This document shows, in pieces, positions 1-10,718 of a stretch of DNA of 64,000 nt; positions within the stretch are counted from its first letter, which is position 1; the number at the start of each line of letters is the position of its first letter. The position numbers were made by a program, and so were the translations under genes. The stretch comes from Glandiceps talaboti (lineage: Eukaryota > Hemichordata > Enteropneusta > Spengelidae). The DNA lies in contig NC_135559.1 in NCBI RefSeq assembly GCF_964340395.1, forward strand, positions 22,555,121 to 22,619,120, written 5' to 3'. The notes beneath the pieces are model-generated. The model had not been told where the DNA came from and ran no database searches. It saw only the letters and a list, made by a program, of their open reading frames with translations.

Positions 1-699
1 GTTTTATGAACAATTCTTAATCTAAACATCTCTAAGAATGTTCCATCAAATTTCAGAACAATCTTCCCAGAAGTTTTGGAGACCACGTTTTTTTTTATTA
101 TCAAAATCACATTTTTTGCCCCAAATCACACACCAGTGGCAAGATCATTTTGATTTGAACAATTTCCCAATCAGACACTGACAGTAATACACCCAACAAA
201 TATCATGGCAATCGATTGAGTGGTTTTTGACTATAAGTTGTTTACACACACACACACACACACACACACATACTGGCATTACCCCCATCTTGAGGACTCA
301 TCTCAATACTTGGTAATTAGAGGACCATCATTTCCCTTAGGGGTATAGTCATGAACAGTTAATATGTTATTACTGGGCATACCTAGACTACTATAGGCTA
401 TAGAGATTTTGGGAATTCTTGATATTTAAAGATGTGAATCTGGACTATTACATAGAGGGCTTCAGCTCGAGGACCATATTATGAACAAACAGAGGACCTG
501 AAAAAATTGTCATGTTTTAATATTGGTTGGGGGACTCTGTGGTGGTATATTTGGTTTAAACATTTATCACATAAATATGAATACACTCTGAAGTTTAACA
601 GTACAAGAACAGAGTTCCTGTGAGTCTATATATTTACATCCACAGAATATGCTATCAGACAGGGGTTGTCATGTGATAAGCACTGTATCCAAAGATTTT
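1..699. other. No gene seen; contains a CA microsatellite
   Basis: AT-rich sequence with no credible coding frame. The only structure I see is an (AC)n run at about 244-270. Confidence 0.6.
244..270. repeat. (AC)n microsatellite
   Basis: Uninterrupted AC dinucleotide repeat, about 13 units. Confidence 0.95.
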
Positions 700-2055
700 G
701 GTCACTTGAAATTTGAGGGAGGGACTAGCACTCTAAAACTGAGTGGTAGCTGCAAAATCTCTGATTGGTCACTTTAAATTTAAAGGAGGGACTAGCACTC
801 TCAAACTCAGTGGTAGCTGCAAGATCCCTGATTGGTCATTTGAAATTTAAAGGAGGGACTTGCACTCTCAAACTCAGTGGTAGCTGCAGGATGTCTGGGC
901 TGGTCACTTACAATTTAAGGATGGACTAGCATTCTCAAGCTCAGTGGTGGCTGCAAGATCTCTGAATGGCCACTTAAAATGTAAAGGAGGGACTATTACT
1001 CTCAAACTGGTCACTTGAAATTAAGGGGAGTATCTAGTACTCTCACACTCTGGTGGATGGTCACTAAACATTTAAGGAAGGGACTGGCACTCTAAAACTC
1101 AATGGTGGCTGCAAGATCTCTGGCTGGTCACTTGAAATTTGAGGGAGGGACTAGCACTCTAAAACTCAGTGGTAGCTGCAAGATCCCTGATTGGTCATTT
1201 GAAATTTAAAGGAGGGACTTGCACTCTCAAACTCAGGGGAGGCTGTAAAATCTCTGATTGGTCACTTTAAATTTAAAGGAGTGACTAGCACTCTCAAACT
1301 CAGTGGTAGCTGCAAGATCTCTGGCTGGTCACTTGAAAATTAAAGGAGGGACTAGCACTCTCAAATTCAGTGGTAGCTGCAAGATCCCTGATTGGTCATT
1401 TGAAATTTAAAGGAGGGACTTGCACTCTCAAACTCAGGGGTGGCTGTAAAATCTCTGATTGGTCACTTGAAATTTAAAGGAGGGACTAGCACTCTCAAAT
1501 TCAGTGGTAGCTGCAAGATCCCTGATTGGTCATTTGAAATTTAAAGGAGGGACTTGCACTCTCAAATTCAGTGGTAGCTGCAAGATGTCTGACTGGTCAC
1601 TTACAATTTAAGGATGGACTAGCATTCTCAAGCTCAATGATGGCTGCAAGATCTCTGACTAGCCACTTAAAATGTAAGGGAGGGACTATTACTTCCAAAC
1701 TGGTCACTTGAAATCAAGGGGAGTATCTAGTACTCTCACACTCTGGTGGCTGGTCACTAAACATTTAAGGAAGGGACTAGCACTCTAAGACTCAATGGTG
1801 GCTGCAAGATCTCTGACTGGTCACTTATAAAATAAGGAAGGACTAGCACTCTCAAACTCAGGGGTGGCTACAAGATCTCTGACTGGCCACTTATAAAATA
1901 AGGAAGGACTAGCACTCTCAAACTCAGTGGTAGCTGCAAGATCTCTGTCTGGTCACTTGAAATTTAAGTGATAGACCAGCATCCTCCTTCTCAGTTGTGC
2001 TACTTGTTATAAGTAGTCACTTAAAATTTAAGGGGACTAGCACTCTAGCTCAAAC
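700..2055. repeat. 67-bp minisatellite, about 20 units, with a higher-order period
   Basis: Each unit starts near GGTCACTTGAAATTTAAAGG and runs through GGGACTAGCACTCTCAAACT and TGGTAGCTGCAAGATCTCTG. Starts at 700, 767, 834 and 902 give a period of 67-68 bp. One block (about 902-1146), which includes a shortened unit followed by a 'GGGGAGTATCTAGTACTCTC' variant, recurs at about 1597-1840. This implies a longer period of about 695 bp laid over the basic unit. No coding potential is apparent. Confidence 0.9.
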
Positions 2056-2181
2056 AGTATCACTGAACCAAGGTAATTGTTTGGTAAAACTGCTCCACTA
2101 CAGTCAGATACTACTACATGAAATTGGTTGAAATATGCAAAATATAACTTTATTTCAAATAGGTCCATCGAAGATGACAGC

Positions 2182-2199
2182 CCCCCCCCCCCCCCCCCA
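2182..2199. repeat. Poly-C tract
   Basis: About 18 consecutive C residues, followed by a segment related to 25080-25150 ('GAGAATTGCCACCAGT'). Confidence 0.9.
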
Positions 2200-2319
2200 C
2201 AATGGATGTTTTCTGAGAATTGCCACCAGTGATGTTAGTGTGATGTACATGTATAAGATTGTATGAAATATACCATCAGTGTTGAAGTTCACTTGCTTTA
2301 GTCATTAAATTCACCCTTA

Positions 2320-2680
2320 TCAGTGTGAAAAGAGGACATTATAAGCTATCAATTCATGATAAACTTCTAGTATATGGAGAGTCTAATAATGTAATCAATC
2401 TGTAAACGATGCCAGATAAAATAAAGTACATGTAGTTCAATGATAAACCTAGTATGTGGTCAGTCTAATGTGATCTTTAACAGTGACTTTGCAATTTTAA
2501 GGCCTACATGTATACTTTTGTTTACAATTTGAAACTTTGATCACAGTGACTGTAGTAGTTTGTTTAATATCTAGCAACCACTATATGTACATTTATTACA
2601 GATTGATTACATTATTGGACTGACCACATACTAGGACTTTATCATTAAATGATTGCCACATGCTCTTTTTAACACTGTTA
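2320..2680. mobile_element. Foldback/MITE-like inverted repeat
   Basis: The arm at about 2320-2405 (AATAATGTAATCAATCTGTAA at its inner end) is repeated inverted at about 2598-2680 (TTACAGATTGATTACATTATT). The outer ends also match inverted (CAGTGTGAAAAGAGG against CTTTTTAACACTG). No ORF lies inside. It reads as a non-autonomous element with long terminal inverted repeats. I did not find a target-site duplication. Confidence 0.7.
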
Positions 2681-3930
2681 AGGACGAATTCAATGACCAT
2701 AGCAGGCATTTGAAGTTATACACTTCCTCGAAACAAATTGTAGATGCACTTTTTCTGATTTTCTACAATAACATCTACCACTACTCTGCTCCATTTTAAC
2801 AAATAAATAACAAATAGTTGCTATCTATTTATGTAGTAACAAATACGTTGACTCTAATTCAAAACAATGCAAGGTATTTAATGTATGTTGTGCATAAACT
2901 TTTCAGCATCAGAATGAACAATAATGTTTGTCTACTTATCCTTTACATTACTTCTTTCAGCTAAAGCATAATTGCTACAAAATGGCTAGATTTAAATTTG
3001 TATGATGACAAAGCAATAGCATTGCACTTTCAACAACATAGTGAGTGAAGAAAAGCAAAACTAGGTTTTTTTTTTCTTTGATCGATTTGTTTATCTTTAT
3101 GAAGTGTTGTTTATTTTTATGAAGTGTAAATTTCCTTAAATTACTTTTATCAGTGGAAATATCATTCACATTCTACCGCTGCTACATTACCAAAGGATGT
3201 TACTTTGAAATGATGCCATACTGTGATTATGGTTAATGTAATGTGCTAGTCGATCTTTAGCTAAATCTTGTCTAATACCTGGTTTTCTTGAAATATACAG
3301 TTTCAAATTGTATCTGCCAAGAATAACACGTTCATCTGAAAGAACCTCTTACTCTGTAAATAACAGTATGTTGATGTAATTAACATAGCTACCTTTCATA
3401 GGAACCATATTTCATTAGTTTCACCTGAACAATATCTATTTCAGAAATGGTTGTAAATATGTCATTCAATAATGTTTTAAAGAGGGTGAAGCAGCAGAGT
3501 ATGATACGATCCACAATGAATCCAAAATCATGATACAAACAAGGCAGTAGACTATTTGAATGTATTCCTACATGTGTATACTTGTATAGCAGAGATATCA
3601 TTTTCTGCCAGATGTAATAATCTGTTTATACATAACACTATGATCAGTAAAGTATATGCTGTGATGGCTTTTTCGTTACACTGCCATCCTTAAACTTTAA
3701 GGTGATGATAAATGCGTTAAGGTGCCTAACTACAGCAGCCCTAAGGGACCACTAGAAAAAAAGTTCAAATATTAAGCAGGCAAGTGTTGTACATCAAATT
3801 CTATTGGGTAAATCATGCTTGCATTGATGAGCTTACACAATGAAAGTAAAAAGAAAAAATAGCGCCAATGGCGTTGTAGCACAACTGTACTTTGCAATGT
3901 TACCTTTATGAAATATGTTAGCATCAGCTG
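2681..3930. other. No gene seen
   Basis: AT-rich sequence with scattered short ORFs that show no recognisable domain. I see no repeat structure beyond short A/T runs. Confidence 0.5.
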
Positions 3931-4400
3931 TGGTTCATAGGGATACTTGCATACATTTCTGTTTACTAAATTGCCTACAAGATGATAGTATTTTTTCCCC
4001 AAAATGTACTCCCATTTGGCTGTTGCTATGGGCGTGGTCATGGTTGCAAGGCATATTTGCATGCAGTTTTTGAATGAGTGCTCACTTGCCTAAGAATATC
4101 CATTGTTACATATATACTTGTGAAATACAGCACCATTGGCTGTTGTTATGGGTTTAGTCATGGTTGCTAGGGTATTTGCATATATTTTTTGAATGTTTAC
4201 TCAATTGCCCAAAAGATGGTGTTGCTATGGACGTGGCCATGGTTGCTAGGGTATTAGCATATATTTTTTGAATGTTTATTCAATTGCTCGCCAGATGATG
4301 TTGTTATTTGACCAAAATACTCTGCCATTTGGTTGTTGCTAAGGGCGTGGTCATGGTTGCTAGGGGCAATTTTGTCAATGTTTTTGGAGAAAATCTGCAG
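3860..4400. repeat. Minisatellite with GGGCGTGGTCATGGTTGC core (about 95-105 bp)
   Basis: Repeated cores TGTTGCTATGGGCGTGGTCATG at about 4020, 4140, 4225 and 4335 are each followed by TTGAATG and TTGCC segments. The same family lies in reverse orientation at 51240-52960. Both loci end at a related sequence, CAGTTGTGCTACAACGCCAT or its complement. Confidence 0.75.
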
Positions 4401-4594
4401 AATAACACTTTCAGAAACATCTCATCAAATTTCACACTCAATTATTTAAAGTACTTTTTGAGATAAGAGTTTTTGACTTTAACCCACATACACCTCTGAG
4501 AAAATGTTCCCACCATTTTTCAGACCACTCTACCATATACTATAATTTCCCTATTAGTCATGGCACAAAGTCCAAAAAGTAGCGTTACCTCACA

Positions 4595-6085
4595 TGGTTT
4601 GAAGTACAAAATTTGACATCATATTCGGTCACAGTAATATCTGGGCCATCAGAAAACTGATGTCTCTTGCGCAAACTCACAGGAGGCAGTTTCCATGGTA
4701 ATGGTGATACTATTTTGAAAGATGCTAAACATTAAAAAACATCACATCTCAGGCTTCAGAAGTGTTACAATCATAATCAAAGTGTGTGTATATATGTTTG
4801 GGGGGGGGGGGGAGACGGACAACTCAATTTGTTGATCCAAGGTCAAGGTCACTGTCAGAATTCAAGGTTATCTTACTTTTTCAGTTTTTATCAACAAATC
4901 ACCGAAACATTACGATAATCACAATTACAGATAGTGTAATATACTACAAAAACCAGAAACGAGACTTACCATTCTAAATGCCATTAGTAGGTCCTCAGGA
5001 TCACACATGCCCAATTTGTGGGTTTTATTTCAACACACAGTTCAGCAAAATATGATATATCTTAGAAAATTTGGATTTATTGTGAGTAATGGTGGCCATT
5101 AAAAAAAATAAACAAATTTATGTAAATATTCACAAAAGTTCCATTTCAATAAGTAGGTCCTTGAGACCACTCATGCCCAATTCGGTGTTTTTATTTCATC
5201 AAACAGTTCTGCAAAGTGGGCCTTTTCATGAGTGATGGTGGCCATTTTGAATTGTCTTGATGTATGCAATGTATGCAAATATTCACGAGGGCTCCCACAC
5301 TAAAATCAATCAGTAGATCCTAAGGATCATTCATGCCAAATTTGGTGCTTTTATCCGGCATGTAACAAAAATGTAGCTAAGCCACCTGACTAATAGACAA
5401 GATTCCGATAGAGTTTTAATAATTACAAAAAAAATAAGATGACCTTGAATTTTGACAATGACCTTGACCTTGGATCAAAAATATCATGTCATCAGTGAAT
5501 AGTTTGACCTAAAAAACGCATATATAGACACTTACATCGTGTGAATAGCACTTTCTGATGCTGAAATATTCAGTGTATCAACATTTCGATATAATTGTGG
5601 ATCTTGACATCAGTTGTCTTAGCAACTGATTTTTGCTACAAAGCAAATTCATATCTGCTCTTTCATCTTTTTTCTGAAAGATTGTATACATGGCTATGTT
5701 CTGACCCATTTTCAACTTTACACGTCATACTTGATTGGAGTATACATAAAATATTCAGTGCATGTTTCTATAAAAATCCAAAAAGTGAAGATGACCTTGA
5801 ATTTTGACTATGACCTTGGCATTGAATCAAACAGGTTTTGTGTTCATTCAATTGTCTGTCCCTTCGAACATATACACACTTACTTTTAATTATGGTTGTA
5901 GTATTTCTGGGGCACAAGATATGACATTTTCAATGTTTCAGCATCCTTCAAAATAGTGTCAACGTTACTATGGAAACCGTCTCCTGTGAGTTTGTGCAAG
6001 AGAATCCAGAGGGGCAACATCAGTTTTCTGAAGGCCCAGATATTACTCTAACTAAATATACTGCCAAAGTTTGTACTTCAAGCCG
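4595..6085. mobile_element. Large foldback element with GACCTTGA motifs
   Basis: The left arm (about 4595-4990) is inverted at about 5690-6085. Matching pairs include TTTGAAGTACAAA/TTTGTACTTCAAG, GTTTCCATGGTAATG/CGTTACTATGGAAACC and ATCTGGGCC/GGCCCAGATATTACT. Between the arms are about three roughly 150-bp repeats containing TAGGTCCTCAGGATCACACA and related text (about 4985, 5150 and 5310). The arms carry repeated TGACCTTGA or its complement. There is no transposase ORF. Confidence 0.75.
4801..4812. repeat. Poly-G tract
   Basis: Run of about 12 G residues within the foldback element's left arm. Confidence 0.8.
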
Positions 6086-6154
6086 GGCAATTTTTTTCCA
6101 AAATTTCAGCTGTGGTGCCCCTAGTATACAGCTTAGATGACTATGACATTGGAG

Positions 6155-6380
6155 CTAAAAATGGGTTGTTTTTTTTCTAAGAATTTGTACTCTGTTGTAG
6201 ACATGAAATTTAATGTCTGACCATGTCCTGTTTTGCAACACAGGATTTTCTTTTTTACATGATTCACAATCCCGCTTTCCAGGCACTCTTAGAAGTCTTA
6301 TGTCTTTCTCTCTCGAAATGTTGCAGAACCACTTCATGCTCTTCAGCACGCCATTTCTTTCTATGGGAGCCTGCAAATAA
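6155..6380 (-). pseudogene. Broken exon with a W-x-EE / C-x2-C / RTWxDIK domain
   Basis: The minus strand reads, after a possible acceptor (TTATTTGCAG), a segment with KKWRAEEHEVVLQHF in one frame. It continues in the next frame as PGKRDCESCKK followed by NRTWSDIKFHVYN. Together these resemble the C-terminal KRxWxxEE...C-x2-C...RTWxDIKxxVxN module I recall from many uncharacterised animal proteins. Joining the halves needs a one-base frame change near 6310, so this copy looks inactive. The function of the family is unknown to me. The match is from memory of the motif pattern, not from a search. Confidence 0.5.
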
Positions 6381-6449
6381 TACAAATAAAATGCAATATA
6401 TTTAAAGTCATGAAAGTTCTCAATTTCAATTGTGTATTTTATCCCCAAA

Positions 6450-6787
6450 TATTTCTTGTCAATGTTATGATTTAATTAGTAATTAGGTGTTAGCAAATTT
6501 ATGGTTAAAAGAATGAGGAGTGGGGGTGGGGGTGGTACTAGATCTTTCAATTATGGACATTTAAGACTAGCAGAAAATGTCAACCCATCTATACCTACAC
6601 TTGATCAGTTGGAGTCATGATAGGCAGATTATTAGTCTGGGTGGCAAGTTTGGAATCTAGCAGTTGTATGGACAAGCCTTGCTGCCACCACTGCTGAATA
6701 ACTAATGTTCTCAGGCAAAATGAGAACCACAGCCATGCCTCAGTTAACCCTGCTGTAGGAAAGTGGTTACAATATGACTATGACAAT
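6450..6787. other. No gene seen
   Basis: A G-rich stretch at about 6515-6535. Nothing else is recognisable. Confidence 0.4.
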
Positions 6788-7030
6788 TTGAGGGCTGGTC
6801 ACTTCCCGCAAACAGTTAACGACTATTTCAACACACCACCAAATACGTATCACACTCGGAATGCAACGAGAGATAACTTTTACATTCCAAAAGTAAATCT
6901 TACTTTGACGCAACACAATTTTCAGTATGCAGCTGCAAAACATTGGAACTCCTTACCTGAAGAATTGAAAAAAATACAATCCAGGACTACTTTTAAATCT
7001 CAGTTAAAACAGTATTTGTTACAAAATTAA
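6788..7030 (+). pseudogene. LINE ORF2 C-terminal fragment
   Basis: The 80-residue frame matches the C-terminal tail of CR1/L2/jockey-type LINE reverse transcriptases. It has the order H-x-TR, FYIPKVNL, then AAAKHWNSLPEELKK and FKSQLKQYLL before a stop, which is the usual 'WNsLP..l....FK..LK.yL' ending. No RT catalytic domain precedes it, so this is a strongly 5'-truncated copy. The retained tail is in frame and ends at a natural-looking stop. Confidence 0.8.
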
Positions 7031-7370
7031 TTCAGCTTTTTCTACCTTACATTGCATTTAATGCCAGTTGTTATATTTTTTTTTTATGAGAACGCGTTTT
7101 ATTTTGTTTGTTTTTTGTTTGTTTTTGTTTTAATTTCAAATTTGTTTTTGTTTTTGCTTTGATTATTTTGTTTAATCAATTGTAGTATGGGCCACAAATT
7201 TGACTAGTTTGTTTCAAACTATTTTTGTGGTCCAGCCATAAACTCTGTATTCATCCATCAGTTTATGTGTAATATTTATTCCACTGTCTTTTTTACTTTC
7301 TCTCTTGTTATGTTGATATGATTTTGAGTTTGTGGCAAATAAAATACTATATTCAACTATATTCAACTAC
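6788..7370 (+). mobile_element. 5'-truncated LINE, 3' end
   Basis: The C-terminal ORF is followed by a T-rich 3' untranslated region with GTTT repeats. It ends in two copies of an ACTATATTCA-type decamer (about 7346-7370), as CR1/L2-group LINEs commonly end in short repeats rather than poly-A. The 5' boundary is uncertain because no target-site duplication was seen. Confidence 0.7.
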
Positions 7371-8128
7371 AACAGATTGTATGCTCTTCAAGGAGTTGGG
7401 AAAATATCATAGGGCTGTTGTACGATAGAACACAATTTTTTGTATACAAACCCACTTTTAAACGTAATTTGCACATGCTTAATTGTAACAACAAACTTAC
7501 ATCCACTCCCCAGAGGACACCAAATGTTAGCTAAATTAGATATTGAGTAATTTTGGAGAAGATTGAAATCTAAAAAGTTGATAGACAACAGACAGATGGA
7601 CATAGGTCAGATATCAACCTAACCCTACAGCTCTGCTCACTGTTAAAGACAGCAGAACTGATCAAACATTCAAGGAAAAGTAAGTACTTATATGCACTAG
7701 TGATAGCAAGCATTGTCAAAGTACTCTATCCTGTTTTACACCCATCATTTTTTATGGATAACCCTGAAGAATAGAATATCTCAGTTATTATCCAGGCTAA
7801 CAAATCCTCTAGCTTGCCTTAACTTCTCGGTGGAAACTATTTAAGCCTTGAAAGCAGCAGTCTTGTGAAACTACCAGAAGGTATATTAGTAGTAATATTT
7901 TCACTAAAAATACCTACAAGTATATCCCCAGGTCTTGTTTCAACTGTCAGCAACTTGTTTATTAAAGTTGTTATTGAGCTTATACATATTCAATAGTAAA
8001 CTTATTGATATACCTGTTTCTATTAAAATCTGCAAAAAGGTTACATCTGATACTTTGAACAAAAGGGTTTTCAAGGTTTTCAGGTCAGACAAGGCCAGGT
8101 CAGGTCAGGCAAGGCCAGGCCAGGTCAA
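7371..8128. other. No gene seen
   Basis: AT-rich and repeat-poor except for a short GGCCAGGTCAGG-type repeat at about 8091-8125. The open frames are short and featureless. Confidence 0.5.
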
Positions 8129-8945
8129 AACGGATTTTTTTGGATTCCCATTCACATTCGGATCCATCAAAAATTTCATCTTCCCCAAAGACCGAATATT
8201 TTTGGGGGATTCATATTCATATTCACATCCAGATCAAAGCCAAATTATATCTTCCCTTTCAAATACAGGACACATAAAGACAATATTTGTTTGGATTCAC
8301 ATTAACATTTGGATCCATTGCAAATTTCCACTGCCCTATCAAATGCACAGGCAAGTTAAAGACTAGTCTAGATTATCCAGATTCTCGTTGTTTGCGGCAC
8401 TGCCTATGAGACCACCCATATGTCAGTCTGGAGAAACCACAGTCAAATTTTTTCACGCCAGACGGCACATAGTACATATCTTGGAAGCCTAAAAAATCTG
8501 CTAGCCATACTTGATTATAGTAATTATTATATAACAGTTGCTTGAGAAGTGATGATCTGTATGGAAAGTATCTAAATCATTCAGCCTGCAATGTTGGATG
8601 TGAAGTGTACCCATGATGCACTGCTCCAGCAGGTACTTCCTTTGTGAGAAAGTTTAAATGTAGTATCTCCAGACTTTCATTTGGGGAAGTCTCGTAGTAG
8701 CAGTCCAAGTGATGAGAGGCTGGATAATCGAGATTAGCTAATGACCAAATATTTTTGTATACATATTAACACCCGGATCCATGCCAAATTTTACCTTCTC
8801 TTTCAAACACAGGCCATGTAAATACCAAATATTTTGGATTCACATTCATGTTTGAATCCATGGCTAATTTGCACTCCCCTTTCAAATGCAGGTCAGGTAA
8901 AACCTGAATATGTTTTTGATTTCATATTCAGATCCATGGCAAATT
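8129..8945. repeat. About 80-bp diverged tandem repeats
   Basis: Units share GGATTCACATTCACAT, GGATCCATGCCAAATTT and CTTCCCTTTCAAATACAGG, each ending near TAAAGACCAAATATTT. I see about three units at 8135-8345 and three at 8745-8945, separated by the TIR element 8363-8738. A short piece (CTTCCCTTCAAATACAGG) also occurs at 9602-9620. Confidence 0.7.
8363..8738. mobile_element. TIR element (MITE, Tc1/mariner-like TA target)
   Basis: The left end CTAGTCTAGATTATCCAG and the right end CTGGATAATCGAGATTAG are inverted repeats (16 of 18 match). A TA lies at each junction and could be the duplicated target. A second internal inverted pair is TCTGGAGA (about 8435) and TCTCCAGA (about 8668). It splits the 80-bp repeat field and encodes no protein. 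Confidence 0.65.
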
Positions 8946-9518
8946 TAATCCTATACATGTACACATGATACATGCTGGACATTTGACCTCATTTGCATAC
9001 AGTCTAGTTCAAACACGTCAAATGATGTGCTATTCACGACAATGTATCAGAGTGATGACTGTATAATGATCTTGTGAGGGAAGTTGGATCCCAGGATCAT
9101 GTTGAAATTGATATTCGTTGCTTGTTTTTATGTAAGATTTGGGCATATGTCAAATTGATTGTTAGACTGGAATTTAAGAAATTAAGAATTTAAGACTTAT
9201 TTGACTAATAAAGTCAAATATTTGGCCATTGAAGATTGATTGAGATAGAGAATTGACTCTTGTCATGGCAGTGTGATTTTTCTTCATGTGTACCAAATTA
9301 GACTACTTGTAGACCAGTACCATTGCTCATTTGTATATCTGTATATCTGTATATTTGTATATCTGTATATCTGTCAAGTGATGAGGTAATTAAATTTTAA
9401 TGACGCTGTGGTTTCATCAAAATTTGGAATTCTCTCTACCGAATTTCAGTAGTGCCAGAGTTTGTAATTGTGACCATTTTATATCTGTTTTAACCTTGGT
9501 AATTATACAACAGCAGCT
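8946..9518. other. No gene seen
   Basis: AT-rich sequence with a short TGTATATC tandem run at about 9334-9374. Confidence 0.5.
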
Positions 9519-9590
9519 TGTGTGAGGAAGTCCTAAATAAATGGTGTTTTTGACAATTTGTAAAGTATGAAATTCCTGCATCTGTGCTAG
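9519..9590 (-). repeat. Inverted partial unit of the 165-185-bp satellite
   Basis: The sequence is the reverse complement of the satellite stretch CTAGCACAGATGCAGG through ACTTCCTCACACA. It lies about 190 bp outside the left edge of the main array and points the opposite way. The intervening 9591-9780 is not satellite. Confidence 0.85.
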
Positions 9591-10718
9591 AAAAAATTAT
9601 ATCTTCCCTTCAAATACAGGAAGGAAGCACGACAAAGATTTTATGAAGCTGTAAACTTCCCTCGTACTTTTGATGACGTAAATACCAACATCTTGATTGT
9701 ATTCTTTATTTACACATGCTTTGAAATCTTCATAATTTTCAGCCTGACCTAATTTCTTAATTTTCAAAATTGTTGACCTAATGATACATGTCCAATACAT
9801 ATTAGAACACCCTTATCAAAATGTTCTGTTGCCATTCTAGCACAGATGCAGGAATTTCATACTTTACAAATTGTCATCAGGGTAACGATCCTTATAGAAA
9901 AAACACCATTTATCGAGGACTTCCTCACACACTCAAAACAACACTTTGTTGAGGATATTTCAACTTTACATGATATATGTCCAATACATATTAGAACACC
10001 GTTATCAATGTGCTGTTGCCATTCTAGCACAGATGTAAGAATTTCATATTTTACAAATTGTCATCAGAAAACATCATTTATCGAGGACTTCCTCACACAC
10101 TCAAAGCAACAGTTTGTTGAGGATTTTTCAACTTTACATGATATATGTCCAATACATATTATTAGAACACCCTTTTCAAAATGTCCTGTTGCCATTCTAG
10201 CACAGATGCAGGAATTTCATACTTTACAAATTGTCAAAAACACCATTTATTTAGGACTTCCTCACACACTCAAAACAATAGTTTATTGAGGGTTTTTGAA
10301 CTTTACATGATATATGTCCAATACAATTTAGAACACCCACATTAAAATGTGCTTTTGCCATTCTAGCAGAGCTAGGAATTCCATACTTTACAAATTGTCA
10401 AAAACAACATTTATTTAGGACTTCCTCACACACTCAAAACAAAAGTTTGTTGAGGATTTTTCAACTTTACATGATATATGTCCAATACATATTAGAACAC
10501 CCTCATCAAAATGTGCTGTTGCCATTCTAGCACAGATGCAGGAAATTCATACTTTACAAATTGTTATCAGGGTAATGATCCTTATCGAAAATGCCATTTA
10601 TTTAGGACTTCCTCGCACACTCAAAACAAGTTTGTTGAGGATTTTTCAACTTTACATGATATATGTCCCATACATATTAGAACACCCTTATCAATGTGCT
10701 GTTGCTATTCTAGCGTAG

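Noticed and set aside
7935-8366. 143-residue plus-strand ORF.
   Set aside because: Runs through GGTCAGGCCAGG and 80-bp repeats and ends in a transposon; composition follows the repeats.
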